The notes: generated by a model from the sequence alone, not told the origin. A DNA stretch of 64,000 nt from Hymenobacter terrenus (GCF_000972495.1 NZ_LATM01000004.1:62001-126000); one strand, 5' to 3'. Positions 42,913 to 53,522 are shown, counted from the first letter of the stretch. Program-made: numbers and translations.

Positions 42913-44271
42913 ATGCTCTTCTATACCGTTATGAAGCCCCTGCTGCAGGTGGCGTTGCGGGTATTTTTCCGTCGCATCGAAGTTCTGCACCGCGAGCGCC
43001 TGGCGCTGCCCGGGCCGCTGCTCCTTGCTGCCAACCACCCCAACACATTGATGGACCCACTCCTGACGGCCATCAACCGGCGGCAGCCAGTCGCGTTTCT
43101 GGCCAAGAGCACTTTTTTTAAGAACCCCGTGGTGCGCGCCATCATGGAATCGGGCAACTCCATCCCCATCTACCGGCGGCAAGACGCTGAGGCCGGCAAC
43201 GGACCCACGACGCCCCAGCAGCTGGCGGCTCAGAACGAGGCCAGCTTCGGCCGCTGCTATGACTATCTGAGCCACGGAGGCACCATCATGATTTTTCCGG
43301 AGGGCACCAGCGTGAGCGAGCGCCGGCTGCGGCCCCTCAAAACCGGTGCGGCTCGCATCGCGCTGGGGGCCGAGGCCCGGCATAACTTCCAGCTGGGCCT
43401 GAGAGTGGTGCCCATTGCCACCAATTATTTCGACCCGTCGCGCTTCCGTTCCGATGTGCTGTTGAACGTGGCGCCCCCCATTGTGGTGGCCGACTACGCC
43501 GCGCTCTACGCCACCGACCCCGAAGCCGCCGCCGACCAGCTCACCGATGCCATTCGGGAAGCGCTGGAGCGTCGCCTCGTCATCACGCGCGATGCAGCCG
43601 AGGACGCCTTCGTGCAGCAGATTGAACGGACGTTTGGGGACCACCTCAACCCCGATGACGACCCGGCCACCCTCTACGACAACTTCCAGCTGAGCCAAAC
43701 CCTGCTGCAAGCGCTGGCTTGGTTCGAACAAAATGCGCCGGCCCGGCTGGTAGCTATGCGCCAACAGCTGCAAACCTACCTGGCCACTCTACAACAGCAC
43801 CACCTTACCGACGCCGGGCTCGAGGGCCAGCGGCGCGGCACCATCGTGGGCTTGCTCAACCTGATTTTGGGTGCGCCAGTGTGGCTGTATGGTGTGCTGA
43901 ACAACTATTTACCCTACATCCTGCCCTCGATGGTGGCGCAACGGGCTACCAAGGAAGCAGAATTTGTAGCACCCATCATGCTGGTAGTGGGGATGATTAC
44001 CTTCCCTCTGGCCTACACCTTGCAAGCCGCTGCCGTGCAGCGCTGGCTCACGCACGACTGGCGCCTGACGGCCCTTTACGTGCTGAGCCTGCCTATCACG
44101 GGCTTCTACGCCCTGAGCTACTGGAACACACTGGCGGCTCGCCTAGAGCGGTTGCGGGCCCTGCGCCTGTTCCGTCGCGCCCCCGCCGTCGGCGCAGAGC
44201 TGCTGCAGCAGCGGGCCGCGCTCGTAGCGCAGTTGGAGGATGCCCGCACAGCTTATTTAGCAAGGACCTAG
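42913..44271 (+). CDS. Lysophospholipid acyltransferase (PlsC-like)
   Basis: A 452-residue enzyme. The acyltransferase motifs are AANHPNTLMDPL (HX4D, block I), GNSIPIYRRQDAE (block II), MIFPEGTSVSE (block III) and VVPIATNYF (block IV). It likely moves an acyl group to lysophosphatidic acid in phospholipid synthesis. The C-terminal 200 residues are an extension with about three hydrophobic helices (IVGLLNLILGAPVWLYGVL, IMLVVGMITFPLAYTL), much longer than a standard 240-residue PlsC. The start ATG 42913 was chosen over the TTG at 42853. A bidirectional terminator follows. Confidence 0.87.
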   Translation: MLFYTVMKPLLQVALRVFFRRIEVLHRERLALPGPLLLAANHPNTLMDPLLTAINRRQPVAFLAKSTFFKNPVVRAIMESGNSIPIYRRQDAEAGNGPTTPQQLAAQNEASFGRCYDYLSHGGTIMIFPEGTSVSERRLRPLKTGAARIALGAEARHNFQLGLRVVPIATNYFDPSRFRSDVLLNVAPPIVVADYAALYATDPEAAADQLTDAIREALERRLVITRDAAEDAFVQQIERTFGDHLNPDDDPATLYDNFQLSQTLLQALAWFEQNAPARLVAMRQQLQTYLATLQQHHLTDAGLEGQRRGTIVGLLNLILGAPVWLYGVLNNYLPYILPSMVAQRATKEAEFVAPIMLVVGMITFPLAYTLQAAAVQRWLTHDWRLTALYVLSLPITGFYALSYWNTLAARLERLRALRLFRRAPAVGAELLQQRAALVAQLEDARTAYLART

Positions 44272-44320
44272 TTTCTCATTCTACACTGATTACCTGGCCC
44301 CTATTGTTTAGTTGGAATAA

Positions 44321-44360
44321 CGAAAAAGACCCGTCCACCATGGTGGACGGGTCTTTTTCG
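44321..44360. terminator. Bidirectional terminator, perfect 40-base palindrome
   Basis: CGAAAAAGACCCGTCCACCA and its exact reverse complement abut with no spacer. It separates the converging acyltransferase and surface-protein genes, with A/T runs at both ends, so it can stop both transcripts. Confidence 0.9.
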
Positions 44361-44386
44361 TTAGGCAGAATCTTGGTTACGGTTTC

Positions 44387-47300
44387 TTATTCCTTCACCA
44401 AACGAGCCGTTAATGCGCGGCCATTAACTCCTTGCACCTGCACCGTGTAGACACCACTCGGCAATGACACTACATCGAGAGCATGCGATTGGCCGCCGCT
44501 CAAGTCGTAGGTCCCTAACGTGCGGCCCGTCATGTCTATCAGCAGAACGTGGTAGACGCCAGTCGGCAATGTAGTCAGATCCAACTTTGTAGTCAGGGTG
44601 GCCGGGCTGGGATATACGCTCACACGGATAGGCTGAGCCGTGAAACTAACTACCTGGATGGCAGAATAAGTAGCGGTGCCGTCGCGGTCAACTTGTCGCA
44701 GCCGATAGTAGACAGGAGCGGCGCCTACGGTCAAGCCTACGCCAACATCGGTCAGGGCATAATCGGTGGGTGTGGCTTTGCTGCCTTGGCCCGCTACCCG
44801 TCCAATGCTGACGAATGCTTGTCCGTCAAAGCTGCGCTCTACTTCAAATCGGTCATTATTCAACTCCTGAGCCGTACGCCAAGAGAGCAGAGCATCTTCA
44901 TTACCAGCTGCTTTAGCCTTGAAGAACACCAGCTCTACCGGTAATGGAGCGGTTCCAATGGTAAAAGGTACGATTTGGGTAGTCACCCCGCCAAACAGGT
45001 CGCTGGTCGTAACCGTGACCTGATAGGTGCCGGCTTTGAGCTTCGTGCGGTCGGTCACCGTAATCTGGCCGGTGCTCGGATTCAGGGTCACCCCCAAGTC
45101 CGTTAGCAAGGTGGTGCCAGCAGCGTTGGTAGTAGCATTGGTTCCGGTTGTGGCCAAGCCGTTGCTGACGCCAGTACCACCGTTCACAAGCTGCCCGGTG
45201 CTAGCATTGTAGAGTTGTCCGCTCGTAGAGTAGGCGGCACCATTCGGGTCTACTACATAGGCCAATACATCATTGTTCTGGTAAACCGTAGCGCCACCCT
45301 TTGTGGGTGTTTGGGCATATATCGACCCATTGTCCTGACCTACCTGAATGGTGTAGCGGGCGACGTTTGAAGTGAGAGCGTTGGCCGGTGTGCCGTTACC
45401 GTTATCAACCGCTGAGTAAGTAAAAAATACGTTACCCACGAAGTTGTTAGCCGGCACGAAAGACAGGTTGGCAAAGCCATTTGAAGTTGCGGTTACGCTG
45501 AGGCCACCTGGGGCCAGGGTGGTCACGGGCGTGTTATTCACGAAGAGCGTGCCTTGGATAGCCGGGGGCAACGAGAGAATGGTGAAGGTAGCTAAGCTCC
45601 CACCAGTGTCGGGGTCACCTCCCGCGAGCGGGGCGAGCGGCAAAGCTTGGATAGCGCTGCTACCTCGCGGGTTCTGCAAGTTGTTTACCACATCGTAAGC
45701 TACCGGGGGCTGATTAGCCTGGGTCGTTTGAGTGGTAAAGGTGGTTGAATTATTAGCTGCCACCGGGTCTGCCGTACCACTGGTTACGTTTCCAAGCACC
45801 GCAATCGAGGGGGTAGTAGCAGGTACCGTAAACGATACTGTGTTGGTTACCATCGTACCCGATAACTGGTTGGCAATAGCCGGGAAGGTAACGACATTAC
45901 CACTGAGCGAGCCTCCCGAACTTACTACGTTGGTGGCACCAGCTGGCAAGGTTACGGTTTGCACCACGTTGGCCGCATTGGATGGTCCATTATTAGCCGT
46001 CACAATGCTGTAGGTGGCGGTGGTACCAGGAGCGGCCTGAGTGGGCCCGCTTATAGTGGTAGCCACATTGGCACTGGGTACGATGCTCACACTAGTACTG
46101 GCTTGGTTGTTTGCAGTGGTAGCGTCCGTTTCATTCCCGCTGATGAAAGTGGTAGCTACGAGCGGACCGTTGCTGGGGGCATCCAAGGTGAGGGTATTGC
46201 TAGCTGTGAAAGCATTGGCAAGGTTTCCTAGTGGCAAGGTCAATAGTCCCGTCACGGCATCATAGGTCACCATACCGAAGCTAACCTTGGTTCCACTTAC
46301 TGTACCAGTGGCGTTGTTATACCTGAGCGTAGTCAGGTTCAAACCGGGCACCAAAGCCACTTGCTGCACTACGCCAGTAGCTGGGTTAGGGCCCGCGTTG
46401 CTCGTACCAATAGTTAGGGTTATGGGCTGACCAGCGGTCTGGCTGCCCACGTTGGAGGTAACCGAAACTCCCAGGTTGGTCTGAACAGGAGTAGTTGGCT
46501 GGTTCAGGCCGGTATTGGCGCTGGCCTTGTTATTAGCCGGGTTTGAGTCGTTGCTGTCGGTGGCTGTCACTACTCCCGAAATAGTCACCTCATTTACGTT
46601 CGGCGCTACCAGCGTCACCCTATACACCGCTCCTCCCGTCGGACCAGGCGTCACGTTCGTTTGCGATGGAAAGGTTACCACCCCAGTAGTGTTGTTATAA
46701 GTGCCCGCACCTGTGGGACCAGTAGCCGTTACCGAGCCTACGCCTAGGTTGGCAGGCAGTTGGAGACTGGTCGTTTGGTTGGTCACCAGCGAAGGACCAT
46801 TGTTGGTGACTGTAGCCACGTAAGTGATTTGATTGCCTATAACAGCATCTTCGGGGCCGCTCAGTATCAATTCTACGTCTGCCTGCGATGCCACCGTGGT
46901 AGTTTGACGGGCCGTATTGTTGGCCATTACCACGTCGATGGATTTGGCGGCCACACTGGTCACTACGGTCAAAGCGCTGGTGTTGCCCGGTGCCGCGGTG
47001 AAGGTGGCGGAGTTGGTAGCCGACGAACCGGGGCCGCTGACACTCAATGCGAAGGTCGCCAAACCGGTACTCGCGTCATATGTGGCGCCGTTCTCATAGG
47101 TAGCTACCGTGCCGCTGATACTGAGGGGGCCATTACTGTTAAGTTGGATAGCCGCAGTTCCCGTCAGGGGCAGCCCGGCGGGCAGGTCTAATGTTTGTAC
47201 GGCATTCTGGGCGCTGGTGGGGCCGTTGTTGGTAGTGGTAGCCGTGTACGTAATACGCTGGCCGGCAGTAGCAGTGGACGGGCCTACTAACCTCGTAGCC

Positions 47301-50300
47301 AAATCAGCATTGAAAGGATTGGTTACCGTTACTTGGGTAACAGCTACGTTGTTGGCCGCTACAGGGTCAGTGGTGGTGGCGCTCACGCTGGCGGTGGCAG
47401 TTATGCCCCCGGTGGCAGGGGCCGGTGCCACTACCGTGAAGGTTTGGCTGGCTGCGCTAGCCTGCGTTGCTAAAGTAGGTAGAGTAAGCAGGCCAGTTGT
47501 TGGGTTATAGCTAGCGGAGCCGCCAGTTATCGTGAAAACGATGTTCCCACCCACCAGCGTTCCGCTCGTTCCATTCACGGTGAAGCCGGTGGTCGTCAGG
47601 CCCGGCTGCAAAGCGACCCGGGTAATCACATCGGTGGCAGCAGCTATGCCCTGGTTGCCCTCCACTATCGTATAGGTTACGGCCGTACCTGGTGCCACGC
47701 CACCACGCGGGGCGTTGGAACTGATGGTCGTGTACACGTTAGCTACCGCAATGGCCGGCCCCGTCGTTGTACCGCTCAGAGAAGCGGTATTATTGCTGAC
47801 GGTCGTTTCGCCGCCAGCCGCCGTATTTGGAGTAATAGTGGCCAGCATGTTGAAGCCCGAACCGGCCGCCGGAGCGGCAAAGCTGAAGGTGTTGTTTACT
47901 ACCCGCCCCACTCCAAGCTGAGCTGGTAGCGGGAACGTAAAAGTGCTGACACCACCGCTGAATGAATAGCTACCGCCATTGGTCAGGAACACATCAGACA
48001 GAGCCGCAGGCGTAGGCAGCGTCACGGTTTGCACCGCATTGGGAGCAGCCGTAGGTCCATTGTTGGCACTCGTCACACCAAAGGTGATGAGCTGGCCAGC
48101 ACCGGCCGTCAGTGGTCCGCTAAGGGTGGTAGCCAAATCAAAGCTCGGACCGGTCTGAATAGTGGCCGACTGGCTATCGTTTCTAGTATTGTTGAGCTGA
48201 TTGGTAGTGGTCTGGATAGCAGCTACCGCTACTACTGCGCCGCTCGTAGCAGGCTGGGTGTAAGTGATGGTCGAGGTGAATGATTGCTCCGGGTTAAGTA
48301 GTGTCAGCCCCGCGTATGTGACCAGACCGGTGCTAGGACTGTAGCTACCTCCGGAAGCAACCACATTGGTGAGGCCCGCCGGCAGTTGCACGGTGGCATT
48401 TACACCACTAGCTAAGCTCGCGCCAATATTGGAAAAGACTACGTTGAACTGGCCTGATTGACCAGCAGTCACGGACGCCGCCTGCGGCGTAATAAATGCC
48501 GCCACATCGGCGGTGAAAATAATGTTACCCGAAAATTCCGAGGTGCCAATTCCGGCCAGCGTGGCTGTGGACGTCAGGCCATTTTCGAGTATAGCAGCTT
48601 GTAGGGCACTCGTCAACGAGCTGAAAGGCAGCGTGAACGCAAACCGATTAGTGGCGTCCTGCCCCTGACTCAGGCCGTTGATGAGGCCGGGCCCATAGGT
48701 GCCGGTCCCACCATTGGCATCGTCACCCGAGCCCTCCGTACGGGTAGCCACGAACGTCTGGCCTTCGCCAAAGCCCGAAGGGTCAGCGGCCGGAATGTAA
48801 AACTCTACTACGGCACCGGGCCGGGCAAAGCCGGTTACGACCAGGTTACCGGCGGTCAAGGACAGGCTGGTTAGGATTGGAAAGTTGACCAGCGTATTAC
48901 CGCCGGTTGCGTCGCTGTCGTTGATATCGTTCAGCGTTACCCCAACGTTGTCAATCAAATCAATGGCAAGCCCGGTGTTACGGGCGAAAGAGTTCCGCGA
49001 AATAGTGTTGTTTCGTGAGTCGATGGTCACTAGCAAGCCCTGCGAGTCGTTGTCGGTAATAACATTACCTATCACTTGGTTAGCGATGCCATGAATACGT
49101 ATCCCTTCACCCTCCGTACCGTTTACGGCAATATTGCGGCCGTTACGGGTCAACGAATTCTGGATAAACCGATTACCTCCAACCGATTCAAATGTATCAA
49201 TTCCCTCCCCCTGATTTTCCGTCACCAGATTCGCCTGAATGAGGTTGTTAGTGCTAGCATCTCTAGGCTCTAAACCGTCAAGGTTACCAATCTCTTGCGA
49301 GCAGGTACGTATTTCGTTTTGGCGGACAATATTGTTGTTAGATGATCCTACCATCCACACTCCTGTTTGCCCCATGAAACCGATTAGGTTATTACGGTAG
49401 ATGCCATTATCGCCCCCCCCGGAATAAATGCCGCTACGTACAGTTCTTACGGGCGGATCAGTGAAGCTCGTAGCCCTAGTACCCACCATATTCTGCTCGA
49501 TAAGGGTACCAGATACGTCGCCGTTAAGGAAAATGCAGTCGAAGAATCCGGAGATGCTAAGGCCCTTGATAGTCGTGTTATTGGCACTGACGGCAACGCC
49601 AGCGAAGGTAACTGGGTCGAAAAAGCCGGACAGAAAGAATGGCCGGGGGCCTAGTAGTTCCACTTCTGGCCGGTTTACACGGGCCAGCGTCGAGTCACCT
49701 ACCCCCACTGTGCCCCCTGCACCCAACATCAGGGCATTGGTGTTGCCGATATTTAGAGTCTGAGTCGTGCCATCGAGCACCGTATTGGCATCTCGCACAA
49801 CAAATCCTCCGGGGCCACTCGTTCGGTCAATGACGGCAACTCCAGCCGCCGAGAGCTGATTAACCAAGCCAGCGCGTAAGCCGGCGGGTGCACTCGTCGC
49901 GGCGCCATTCGGAATCATAAACAGGCTGGTTTCTTTACCAGCGGGCTTACCTTGCTGGGCAAGGTTTGCATTGGTTAGCGCATTGCTGTTGGCCACAAAC
50001 TGAGCAAGGGAACCCTGCCCATCAAAACGAGTGTTAGTAATGGTATTGAAATTGAAGCCAAAGTCAACGTTCGTCACATCGGTGGCTCCAGCCGTAACAG
50101 TAGCTTGGCTCTGGGCAACAGTTGTGGCGGTATTTAGCCCAGCCAATGTGACAACAGGAGAGGCAACTGTGAAAGTACCCGTTGTGTAGGTGGTATATAA
50201 GTTGGTGGTAATGGTCTGGTTAAAAATACTGACACCGTTAGCCAGTACCTGCACCACTTTATTGCCGTTGAAGGAAGATGCCCTGAAGCGAACCGTGTAA

Positions 50301-51361
50301 TTACCCGGAGGCAGGGACAGGCTTTGCTCCAGCGTACCAGTGGTAGCTCCCTGCAGGTAAGCTATTTGTGTACCATCTGGCGCATTAGGCCGTGCATCTT
50401 GGCCGTTACCTATTACCCCGGCAGTACTGCCAAAGACCCATCCGGCCCCAGTCGGTGCTGTTGCAAAAGCAAATCCAGAATTAGTACCTACGTTGGGGAG
50501 TTCAAAGCTGGGATTTGCAACGACACCCGGTAATATATTAGTGCCACTCCTGATTTCTACTAAATCTATAGCAGCCTCGAAGCCGGTACCCGTAGCCTGA
50601 AAGCGTAAGACGGTTTCGGGGGGTGCAGCGACGGCATCTACTTTCTCCGGCGCTTCACCACCCACCCGGTTGGCATCAGCTACACCACCGCGCACTACAA
50701 AGGTTTGCACCGGTAACAGGTCCCCCGCGTAACCTGGCCGCACGGAGGAAACTGTGGAGTTTACTACTCGCACGATATAGTTTCCTGCTAAAGGAGCATT
50801 AAATGTGTATTGACCGGTAGCATTAGTCAACGTAGAAGACACATATGTCCCCAAAGCACTGTACAACTCCACCAAAGCTCCGGGCCGACGAATGCTACCC
50901 GCTGCAAAGCCGGAAGCTACTGCCGAGGCATCAGCAACGGCATAGGACCGTCCAGCTCCACCGCCGTAGTTAACATCCTCGAATACCGTACCCGAGATGA
51001 CCAATGCTAAGGGCCTGGCGGCGCGCATGGGCACAGTATAGGCAGCCGTAGCTTCGGCACTCAGCGCCGCATTTTCGATAGCATACAGAGGGAACATATT
51101 CCCCCCCTTAAATCCCAACGACTGCGTATTATGCAATTGGGCAGCGGAGTTGACCACAGACTGCCCATGGTTTCCTACGCCTTGCTTCGACAGGATGGGA
51201 GCAATATGTCCAGGCTGGTGTTTGGTGTACAGTTCGCTAGAAGCTGAACTCCTACCAAGCAATAAGCTTCCGTTCGCCGGTGATGAAGCTTGGGACCACG
51301 CTTTGAAGGGTAAAACAGCAGCCAGTAATAGTATTAAATCAATTCGTACTGTTATTTTCAT
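44387..51361 (-). CDS. Giant T9SS-exported surface protein with DUF11 repeats and beta-helix
   Basis: 2324 residues. The signal peptide is residues 1-24 (KITVRIDLILLLAAVLPF). An SdrD/carboxypeptidase-like beta module is at about 110-200 (GTVFEDVNYGGG, GQYTFNAPLAGNYIVRVV). A jelly-roll domain lies at about 250-410 (NPSFELPNVGTNSG, GNYTVRFRASSFNG). A right-handed beta-helix spans about 510-830 (TTIKGLSISGF, NTISRNSFARN). From about 930 to 2000 are six or more DUF11 units (GQLITFGVTSANNGPTAAPN; NQITYVATVTNNGPSLVTN; GTTATYSIVTANNGPSNAAN). A tandem beta-sandwich and FnIII-like part (LVFFKAKAAGNEDALLSW) precede the C-terminal type A sorting domain (VSVYPSPATLTTKLDL, LPSGVYTVQVQG). It is exported by the type IX system and held at the cell surface, likely as an adhesin. 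Confidence 0.87.
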   Translation of the reverse strand: MKITVRIDLILLLAAVLPFKAWSQASSPANGSLLLGRSSASSELYTKHQPGHIAPILSKQGVGNHGQSVVNSAAQLHNTQSLGFKGGNMFPLYAIENAALSAEATAAYTVPMRAARPLALVISGTVFEDVNYGGGAGRSYAVADASAVASGFAAGSIRRPGALVELYSALGTYVSSTLTNATGQYTFNAPLAGNYIVRVVNSTVSSVRPGYAGDLLPVQTFVVRGGVADANRVGGEAPEKVDAVAAPPETVLRFQATGTGFEAAIDLVEIRSGTNILPGVVANPSFELPNVGTNSGFAFATAPTGAGWVFGSTAGVIGNGQDARPNAPDGTQIAYLQGATTGTLEQSLSLPPGNYTVRFRASSFNGNKVVQVLANGVSIFNQTITTNLYTTYTTGTFTVASPVVTLAGLNTATTVAQSQATVTAGATDVTNVDFGFNFNTITNTRFDGQGSLAQFVANSNALTNANLAQQGKPAGKETSLFMIPNGAATSAPAGLRAGLVNQLSAAGVAVIDRTSGPGGFVVRDANTVLDGTTQTLNIGNTNALMLGAGGTVGVGDSTLARVNRPEVELLGPRPFFLSGFFDPVTFAGVAVSANNTTIKGLSISGFFDCIFLNGDVSGTLIEQNMVGTRATSFTDPPVRTVRSGIYSGGGDNGIYRNNLIGFMGQTGVWMVGSSNNNIVRQNEIRTCSQEIGNLDGLEPRDASTNNLIQANLVTENQGEGIDTFESVGGNRFIQNSLTRNGRNIAVNGTEGEGIRIHGIANQVIGNVITDNDSQGLLVTIDSRNNTISRNSFARNTGLAIDLIDNVGVTLNDINDSDATGGNTLVNFPILTSLSLTAGNLVVTGFARPGAVVEFYIPAADPSGFGEGQTFVATRTEGSGDDANGGTGTYGPGLINGLSQGQDATNRFAFTLPFSSLTSALQAAILENGLTSTATLAGIGTSEFSGNIIFTADVAAFITPQAASVTAGQSGQFNVVFSNIGASLASGVNATVQLPAGLTNVVASGGSYSPSTGLVTYAGLTLLNPEQSFTSTITYTQPATSGAVVAVAAIQTTTNQLNNTRNDSQSATIQTGPSFDLATTLSGPLTAGAGQLITFGVTSANNGPTAAPNAVQTVTLPTPAALSDVFLTNGGSYSFSGGVSTFTFPLPAQLGVGRVVNNTFSFAAPAAGSGFNMLATITPNTAAGGETTVSNNTASLSGTTTGPAIAVANVYTTISSNAPRGGVAPGTAVTYTIVEGNQGIAAATDVITRVALQPGLTTTGFTVNGTSGTLVGGNIVFTITGGSASYNPTTGLLTLPTLATQASAASQTFTVVAPAPATGGITATASVSATTTDPVAANNVAVTQVTVTNPFNADLATRLVGPSTATAGQRITYTATTTNNGPTSAQNAVQTLDLPAGLPLTGTAAIQLNSNGPLSISGTVATYENGATYDASTGLATFALSVSGPGSSATNSATFTAAPGNTSALTVVTSVAAKSIDVVMANNTARQTTTVASQADVELILSGPEDAVIGNQITYVATVTNNGPSLVTNQTTSLQLPANLGVGSVTATGPTGAGTYNNTTGVVTFPSQTNVTPGPTGGAVYRVTLVAPNVNEVTISGVVTATDSNDSNPANNKASANTGLNQPTTPVQTNLGVSVTSNVGSQTAGQPITLTIGTSNAGPNPATGVVQQVALVPGLNLTTLRYNNATGTVSGTKVSFGMVTYDAVTGLLTLPLGNLANAFTASNTLTLDAPSNGPLVATTFISGNETDATTANNQASTSVSIVPSANVATTISGPTQAAPGTTATYSIVTANNGPSNAANVVQTVTLPAGATNVVSSGGSLSGNVVTFPAIANQLSGTMVTNTVSFTVPATTPSIAVLGNVTSGTADPVAANNSTTFTTQTTQANQPPVAYDVVNNLQNPRGSSAIQALPLAPLAGGDPDTGGSLATFTILSLPPAIQGTLFVNNTPVTTLAPGGLSVTATSNGFANLSFVPANNFVGNVFFTYSAVDNGNGTPANALTSNVARYTIQVGQDNGSIYAQTPTKGGATVYQNNDVLAYVVDPNGAAYSTSGQLYNASTGQLVNGGTGVSNGLATTGTNATTNAAGTTLLTDLGVTLNPSTGQITVTDRTKLKAGTYQVTVTTSDLFGGVTTQIVPFTIGTAPLPVELVFFKAKAAGNEDALLSWRTAQELNNDRFEVERSFDGQAFVSIGRVAGQGSKATPTDYALTDVGVGLTVGAAPVYYRLRQVDRDGTATYSAIQVVSFTAQPIRVSVYPSPATLTTKLDLTTLPTGVYHVLLIDMTGRTLGTYDLSGGQSHALDVVSLPSGVYTVQVQGVNGRALTARLVKE

Positions 51362-52206
51362 GGTAGAAAAATGATTAGAGGTTTTTCATTGATATTTTTT
51401 TGAGAATTTTTATTTATTTTCTGATTGCCAATGTATTCTCCAAGAGAAGAGAAGGCTTGTTATATACTTACGCCTTTATCTTGAGGCCGGATTTAGCGAC
51501 CTGAATTAATATTACATTTCAAGGAGGCCTTGTGCGTGACCTCAATTGTGTAATGACCGCCTTTGGTTGTTAATTGAAACTTCTTAACGAAGGGTTGCTG
51601 CTAGCAGCAGTCATAATTGCCCATCAACTTTACAGCGGGTTCTTGGGCGAGCAGTACGATATAGCTAATTGGTGACTAAATATTGAAACAAAAAAATTGG
51701 TCTGGCACGAACCCGCCCCTAGCTCACAGGACGCGTCTTATAAGATATAGACAAACTTAACTCAACAGGGTAATATCCTACTTCTATTTAACCGACTGAA
51801 TCTGGAAACGTGTCCAATATAGTAGTTAAATCTCATGCATGAAAGTTTCTTAAAACGCCACAAAGGTAACGCAAGCAGTTCTCACAACTTTGAGTAGCCG
51901 CAAACCCACAGCCTCGGAAGCACTCAGATACTATCGATGCGGTTCGAACGCACTTGCTCCAAACTCTTTGGGGTGGTACGGAGCCTATAGCATAGTTTCA
52001 GCAGGGCTGTAAAAATCTCGGCGGCACGAATTACAGACTGCGATAGAACCTAGGCCCACACTAATGGCTCTCTGCGATTGACGGTCCCCCCCGCGCTTAT
52101 GCCGTCAATCATTTTGGACATAGCCCCCGATACTGATGCTAAATCACTTAGGTTGCCGCTGAGCATTCGTTATGCCTTACTACATCTGCAATTTTTCGAC
52201 TTTTCT
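51362..52206. other. 845-base intergenic region upstream of the giant surface protein
   Basis: The first 100 bases before the surface-protein start are very AT-rich (runs such as TTTTTATTTATTTT), a likely promoter or leader zone. The rest is of mixed composition. I found no coding frame with a plausible start and product, no tRNA, and no long inverted repeat. The frame 52078-52542 overlaps the chromate gene on the opposite strand and looks spurious. Confidence 0.6.
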
Positions 52207-53499
52207 TTATCCGTTGAAAACCGCGCCGGCCAGCAAAGCCACAACAATGATGACCACGCTCGGCACCTTTTCCCAGAGCAGCAGCAGGAAGGTAGTGCCA
52301 ACCAGCAGGGGGTTGAGGGGCAGCGAATGGATAGGTCCGAGATGAAACGGCAGGGCCAGCAGCCGGTAAGGCAATGGATGGTAGAGCAGGAACGTGGCGG
52401 CGCACACCAGCCCCGCGCTCACCGCATTGATGCCCTCCAGCGAGGCCTGCACCACTCGGTACTGCCGCAACCGGTCCCAGAAGCGTATGACAAAGAATAT
52501 CAGGAATGTGCCTGGCAAGAAGATGCCCGCCGTACCCACTAGGGCGCCCAATATCTGCATGCCAGCGCCGCCCACCGGTCGCATGGCTAGCGCACCAATG
52601 TAGGCTGCAAACGAAAAATTGGGCCCCGGCATAGCCTGCACCAGGCCCAGCCCCGACAAGAATTCGGGCCCCGTGAGGTAATGCTTAAACTCCACAAATT
52701 CAGCATACAGTAACGGAGCCAGCACCTGCCCACCTCCAAAGACGAGAGAGCCGTTGCGGTAAAAATTCTCGAACAGCCGCACGGGCAGCAGTTGCGTATA
52801 GTGGCCCAGTATGGCCGCGCCTACCAGAATGCCCAGCCACAGCGCAAAATTGGCCCATTCAATGCGCAACGGCTTCTTCTCCTGAATGATGGCGTGCCGA
52901 CGGTAGCGCGCGGTGGTCACGGCGCCACCAGCCAGCAGCAGCAGCGGCAGCATCCAGGGTAGCTGAAAGAAGTAAGCCAGCATAGCGGCAGCTACCATCA
53001 GGCCCACCGCGGTTTTGGTGTGAATAACTTTTTCGGCGATGCGGTAGGCTGAAAATGCTACGAAGCCCACCGCTACCGGCTGCACAAACTGCACCAGCGA
53101 TGCCACCCGGACCGGGTCGAGGTGGCTGAGGGTGAGGCCGGCGAGGGTCATCAGCATTACCGCTGGGGTTATCCAGACCAGCAGCGTGAGGTAAGCCAAA
53201 TTGGGGCCACCCAGCCGGAAGCCGATGACGGTAATGGTTTGGGTGGAAGTAGGGCCCGGCAGCAGCGCGCACAGCGCCTGTAGCTCCAGCAGCTCGGCGG
53301 CGCTCAGGTAGCGGCGCTTCTCCACCAGCAGCCGGAACATCATGGCCACGTGGGCCTGCGGGCCGCCAAATGCCGTGCAGGCCAGTAAGGCCACGTCTTT
53401 CAAAAAAATGATGCCTCGCACCTGCCGGGTACGTTTGCCCGAGCGCCGCGGGAGGGGCGTGAGCGAAACGGGGGCGGAGCGGGTAGGAATGGGGTGCAT
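52207..53499 (-). CDS. chrA: Chromate transporter, CHR family (long form)
   Basis: A 430-residue inner-membrane protein with two homologous halves, each starting with a glycine-rich motif: TAFGGPQAHVAMMFRLLV and LLPGPTSTQ in the first, VFGGGQVLAPLLYAEFV and QAMPGPNFSFAAYIG in the second. About ten helices are predicted. The family exports chromate and gives resistance. The first 25 residues are basic and poorly conserved, so an internal start is possible. It is divergent from the repeat lipoprotein. Confidence 0.9.
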   Translation of the reverse strand: MHPIPTRSAPVSLTPLPRRSGKRTRQVRGIIFLKDVALLACTAFGGPQAHVAMMFRLLVEKRRYLSAAELLELQALCALLPGPTSTQTITVIGFRLGGPNLAYLTLLVWITPAVMLMTLAGLTLSHLDPVRVASLVQFVQPVAVGFVAFSAYRIAEKVIHTKTAVGLMVAAAMLAYFFQLPWMLPLLLLAGGAVTTARYRRHAIIQEKKPLRIEWANFALWLGILVGAAILGHYTQLLPVRLFENFYRNGSLVFGGGQVLAPLLYAEFVEFKHYLTGPEFLSGLGLVQAMPGPNFSFAAYIGALAMRPVGGAGMQILGALVGTAGIFLPGTFLIFFVIRFWDRLRQYRVVQASLEGINAVSAGLVCAATFLLYHPLPYRLLALPFHLGPIHSLPLNPLLVGTTFLLLLWEKVPSVVIIVVALLAGAVFNG

Positions 53500-53522
53500 A
53501 GTCTAAAACAGCTACCTGGAAC

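Noticed and set aside
42835..43773. A 312-residue antisense frame over the acyltransferase
   Set aside because: The plus strand holds the four acyltransferase motifs; this frame has no family signature.
45000..48900. Regular repeats that might be a CRISPR array
   Set aside because: The periodicity comes from DUF11 protein units in the surface-protein gene; the repeats are long, diverged and coding.
51930..51965. GGTTCGAAC motif reminiscent of a tRNA T-arm
   Set aside because: No acceptor, D-arm or anticodon stem can be built around it, and there is no CCA-compatible end.
52078..52542. A 154-residue plus-strand frame
   Set aside because: It runs antisense into the chromate transporter, and its first part has no conserved features.
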